64,000 nucleotides of DNA from positions 77,712-141,711 of the forward strand of contig DASPPB010000075.1 in assembly GCA_035625725.1 (NCBI GenBank), read 5' to 3'. Under the pieces are notes generated by a model. That model did not search any database. It saw nothing but the letters and a program-made list of their open reading frames with translations, and was not told the DNA's origin. The position numbers were made by a program, and so were the translations under genes. This DNA is from GJ-E10 sp035625725. Its GTDB lineage: Bacteria; Pseudomonadota; Gammaproteobacteria; Burkholderiales; Burkholderiaceae_F. Below are positions 62,699 through 64,000 of this stretch, one piece after another (positions within the stretch are counted from its first letter, which is position 1; every line of letters begins with the position of its first letter).

Positions 62699-63244
62699 AT
62701 GCCGCCGAACGAGGAGCGTCTGCGAGGCCTGTTGCTGCGTGGGCTCGCGGGCGATTCGTCCGCCTACCACGCATTTTTGAAGGAACTCAGCGGCCATCTG
62801 CGGGCGTTTTTGCGCAAGCGGCTGGCGAGCCTGCCGGAGGAGGTCGAAGATCTCGTGCAAGAATCGCTTCTGGCCGTACACAATCAGCGGCACACCTACG
62901 ACCCGAACCAGCCCCTTACGGCCTGGGTGTTGGCCCTGGCCCGCTACAAGCTGATCGACCTGCTGCGCCGGCGCTCGCGCACGGATCTGCTTCACGATCC
63001 GCTTCCGGAGGAAAGCGAGTTGCTGGCCGCCTCGGATGAGGAGGCGGCCAACGCCCGTCGCGACATTGCGAAACTGCTCGACGGGCTGCCCGACCGACAC
63101 CGTTTGCCGATCCTTTACGTAAAGCTCGAAGGGCTGTCCGTAGCGGAGGCCGCGCGGCGCGCGGGAATGTCCGAATCCGCAATCAAGGTGGGCGTGCACC
63201 GCGGGCTCAAGGCCCTCGCGCAACGGGTCAGGAGCAAGCCGTGA
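62699..63244 (+). CDS. ECF sigma factor (SigF-like, paired with NrsF)
   Basis: The 181-residue sigma factor has region 2 (about 15-85, with VEDLVQESLLAVHNQR) and region 4 (about 125-178, with GLSVAEAARRAGMSESAIKVGVHR). It is the pattern of the SigF/EcfG-neighbour ECF group associated with NrsF-type membrane anti-sigma factors. Its stop overlaps the GTG of the anti-sigma gene as GTGA. It probably drives both its own operon and the divergent DUF1223 gene. Confidence 0.9.
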   Translation: MPPNEERLRGLLLRGLAGDSSAYHAFLKELSGHLRAFLRKRLASLPEEVEDLVQESLLAVHNQRHTYDPNQPLTAWVLALARYKLIDLLRRRSRTDLLHDPLPEESELLAASDEEAANARRDIAKLLDGLPDRHRLPILYVKLEGLSVAEAARRAGMSESAIKVGVHRGLKALAQRVRSKP

Positions 63245-63882
63245 GGACGGACGATCTCGTGCAAATGCTGGCAAAGGGCGCGGAGGCGGTCGACGCGCGG
63301 GCGCCGGCGCGGCGCGCGCTTGCCGCCCTGGCAGCGGCGACCGTTTGTGCGCTGCTGCTGATGGCGGGCCTGCTCGGCCTGCAGCCCGCACTGGCGCAAG
63401 AAGCGATCGAACCGATGTTCTGGGTCCGTGAAATGTTCTGCGCCGCGCTGGGTGCCGCGGGCCTTTTGTGCGTTGCGCGCCTGGCGCGTCCGGGAATGCG
63501 ACTTGGCCTCGCACCCCTGGGAGTTGCCGCACCGCTGCTCGCGATGTGGATTCTGGGCTCGGTGGGCTTGCTTGCCGCCGATCCGCAGGAGCGTTCGATT
63601 CTCCTCTTCGGGCAGACGGCAAGCGTCTGTCCTTTTCTCATTGCACTGATTTCTGTTCCGCTCTTTTTTGCGCTGGTTTGGATCTTGCGCGCGCTCGCCC
63701 CAACGCAACTTCGTCTGGCCGGCGCTGCCGGCGGCTTTGCCTCGGGCGCGGTAGGCGCGCTCGTCTATTCCCTGCACTGCCCGGAGCTGGCCGCGCCGTT
63801 TCTCGGCATCTGGTACGTCCTGGGCATGCTGATACCGACCGTCGTGGGGGCGCTGTTGGGCCCGCGGCTGCTGCGCTGGTAG
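63241..63882 (+). CDS. NrsF-type membrane anti-sigma factor (DUF1109)
   Basis: The 213-residue protein has six membrane segments after a short cytoplasmic N-terminus. It keeps two isolated Cys-Pro sites, Cys130 (TASVCPFL) and Cys180 (SLHCPEL). These match in position the two conserved cysteines reported for NrsF of Caulobacter crescentus, where they take part in sensing. NrsF holds its sigma factor inactive at the membrane. GTG start overlapping the sigma stop codon. Confidence 0.88.
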   Translation: MRTDDLVQMLAKGAEAVDARAPARRALAALAAATVCALLLMAGLLGLQPALAQEAIEPMFWVREMFCAALGAAGLLCVARLARPGMRLGLAPLGVAAPLLAMWILGSVGLLAADPQERSILLFGQTASVCPFLIALISVPLFFALVWILRALAPTQLRLAGAAGGFASGAVGALVYSLHCPELAAPFLGIWYVLGMLIPTVVGALLGPRLLRW

Positions 63883-63889
63883 CGGCGGC

Positions 63890-63910
63890 GATTTTCGCTC
63901 TACGAAAATC
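63890..63910 (+). terminator. Hairpin after the anti-sigma gene
   Basis: GATTTTCG-CTCTA-CGAAAATC forms a perfect 8-bp stem with a 5-nt loop, 8 bp after the stop codon. It lacks a following T-run, so it is only a probable terminator. The remaining 90 bp to the window end hold no gene that I can support. Confidence 0.45.
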
Positions 63911-64000
63911 CGTCGGTTTGACGTCGTACAAAGGCGCTCACGCCGCCGGTTGCGGCTCGCGTTTGCTACATTGGTTGCTTGCGACACATGCGCGGGCTCG

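Noticed and set aside
63115..63987. 290-codon minus-strand frame opposite the anti-sigma gene
   Set aside because: Gln/Arg-rich antisense shadow; the plus strand encodes a clear NrsF-type protein.

Overview
This 64 kb window is GC-rich chromosomal DNA from a betaproteobacterium, most likely order Burkholderiales. The main evidence is gene order. A minus-strand block runs kdsD-kdsC-lptC-lptA-lptB-rpoN-hpf-ptsN-hprK, and a second runs def-fmt-rsmB-DUF4390-ntrY-ntrX. A divergent LysM gene is followed by smg and topB. A BPSS1780-type membrane protein and a SET-domain methyltransferase fit the same group. The genus cannot be fixed from the sequence alone. I saw no rRNA, tRNA, CRISPR array, insertion sequence, phage genes or origin.

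Layout. 1-6675 (minus): LPS precursor synthesis and transport, sigma-54 and nitrogen-PTS regulation, tightly coupled with ATGA overlaps. 6808-9668 (plus): a CPA2 K+/H+ antiporter behind a near-perfect sigma-54 promoter, then a BPSS1780 membrane protein. 9710-12508: uvrA. 12558-19326 (minus): translation-maturation and NtrYX operon; this NtrX has no AAA+ domain. 19492-25213 (plus): LysM protein, smg, topoisomerase III with a histone-H1-like tail, and a double-HTH regulator. 25224-32080: HDOD protein, fused membrane/spermidine-synthase protein, SET methyltransferase, DsbD/ScsB reductase.

32365-45468 is rich in signalling: two OmpR-type two-component pairs, an isolated gspG joined to a NarL-type regulator with a degenerate receiver and a convergent kinase, a Spy-like protein, a secreted creatininase/beta-propeller/outer-membrane-like cluster and a diguanylate cyclase. 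45645-53661 holds queC, a CDP-diacylglycerol diphosphatase, cytochrome b, an MHS transporter, an exported methyltransferase, a PsiF protein, PPK2 and a sedolisin protease. 53679-61436 holds gamma-glutamyltransferase, a methyltransferase-copA-copZ copper cluster, a conserved unknown, an EamA exporter and a second diguanylate cyclase that is a paralogue of the first.

The most interesting region is 61680-63882. An ECF sigma factor and its NrsF-type membrane anti-sigma factor (two Cys at 130 and 180) diverge from a secreted DUF1223 thioredoxin-like protein. Both sides carry the same promoter pattern, GTAACC-N16-CGAAT(A/T). This points to an autoregulated sigma/anti-sigma system whose direct target is the divergent DUF1223 gene.
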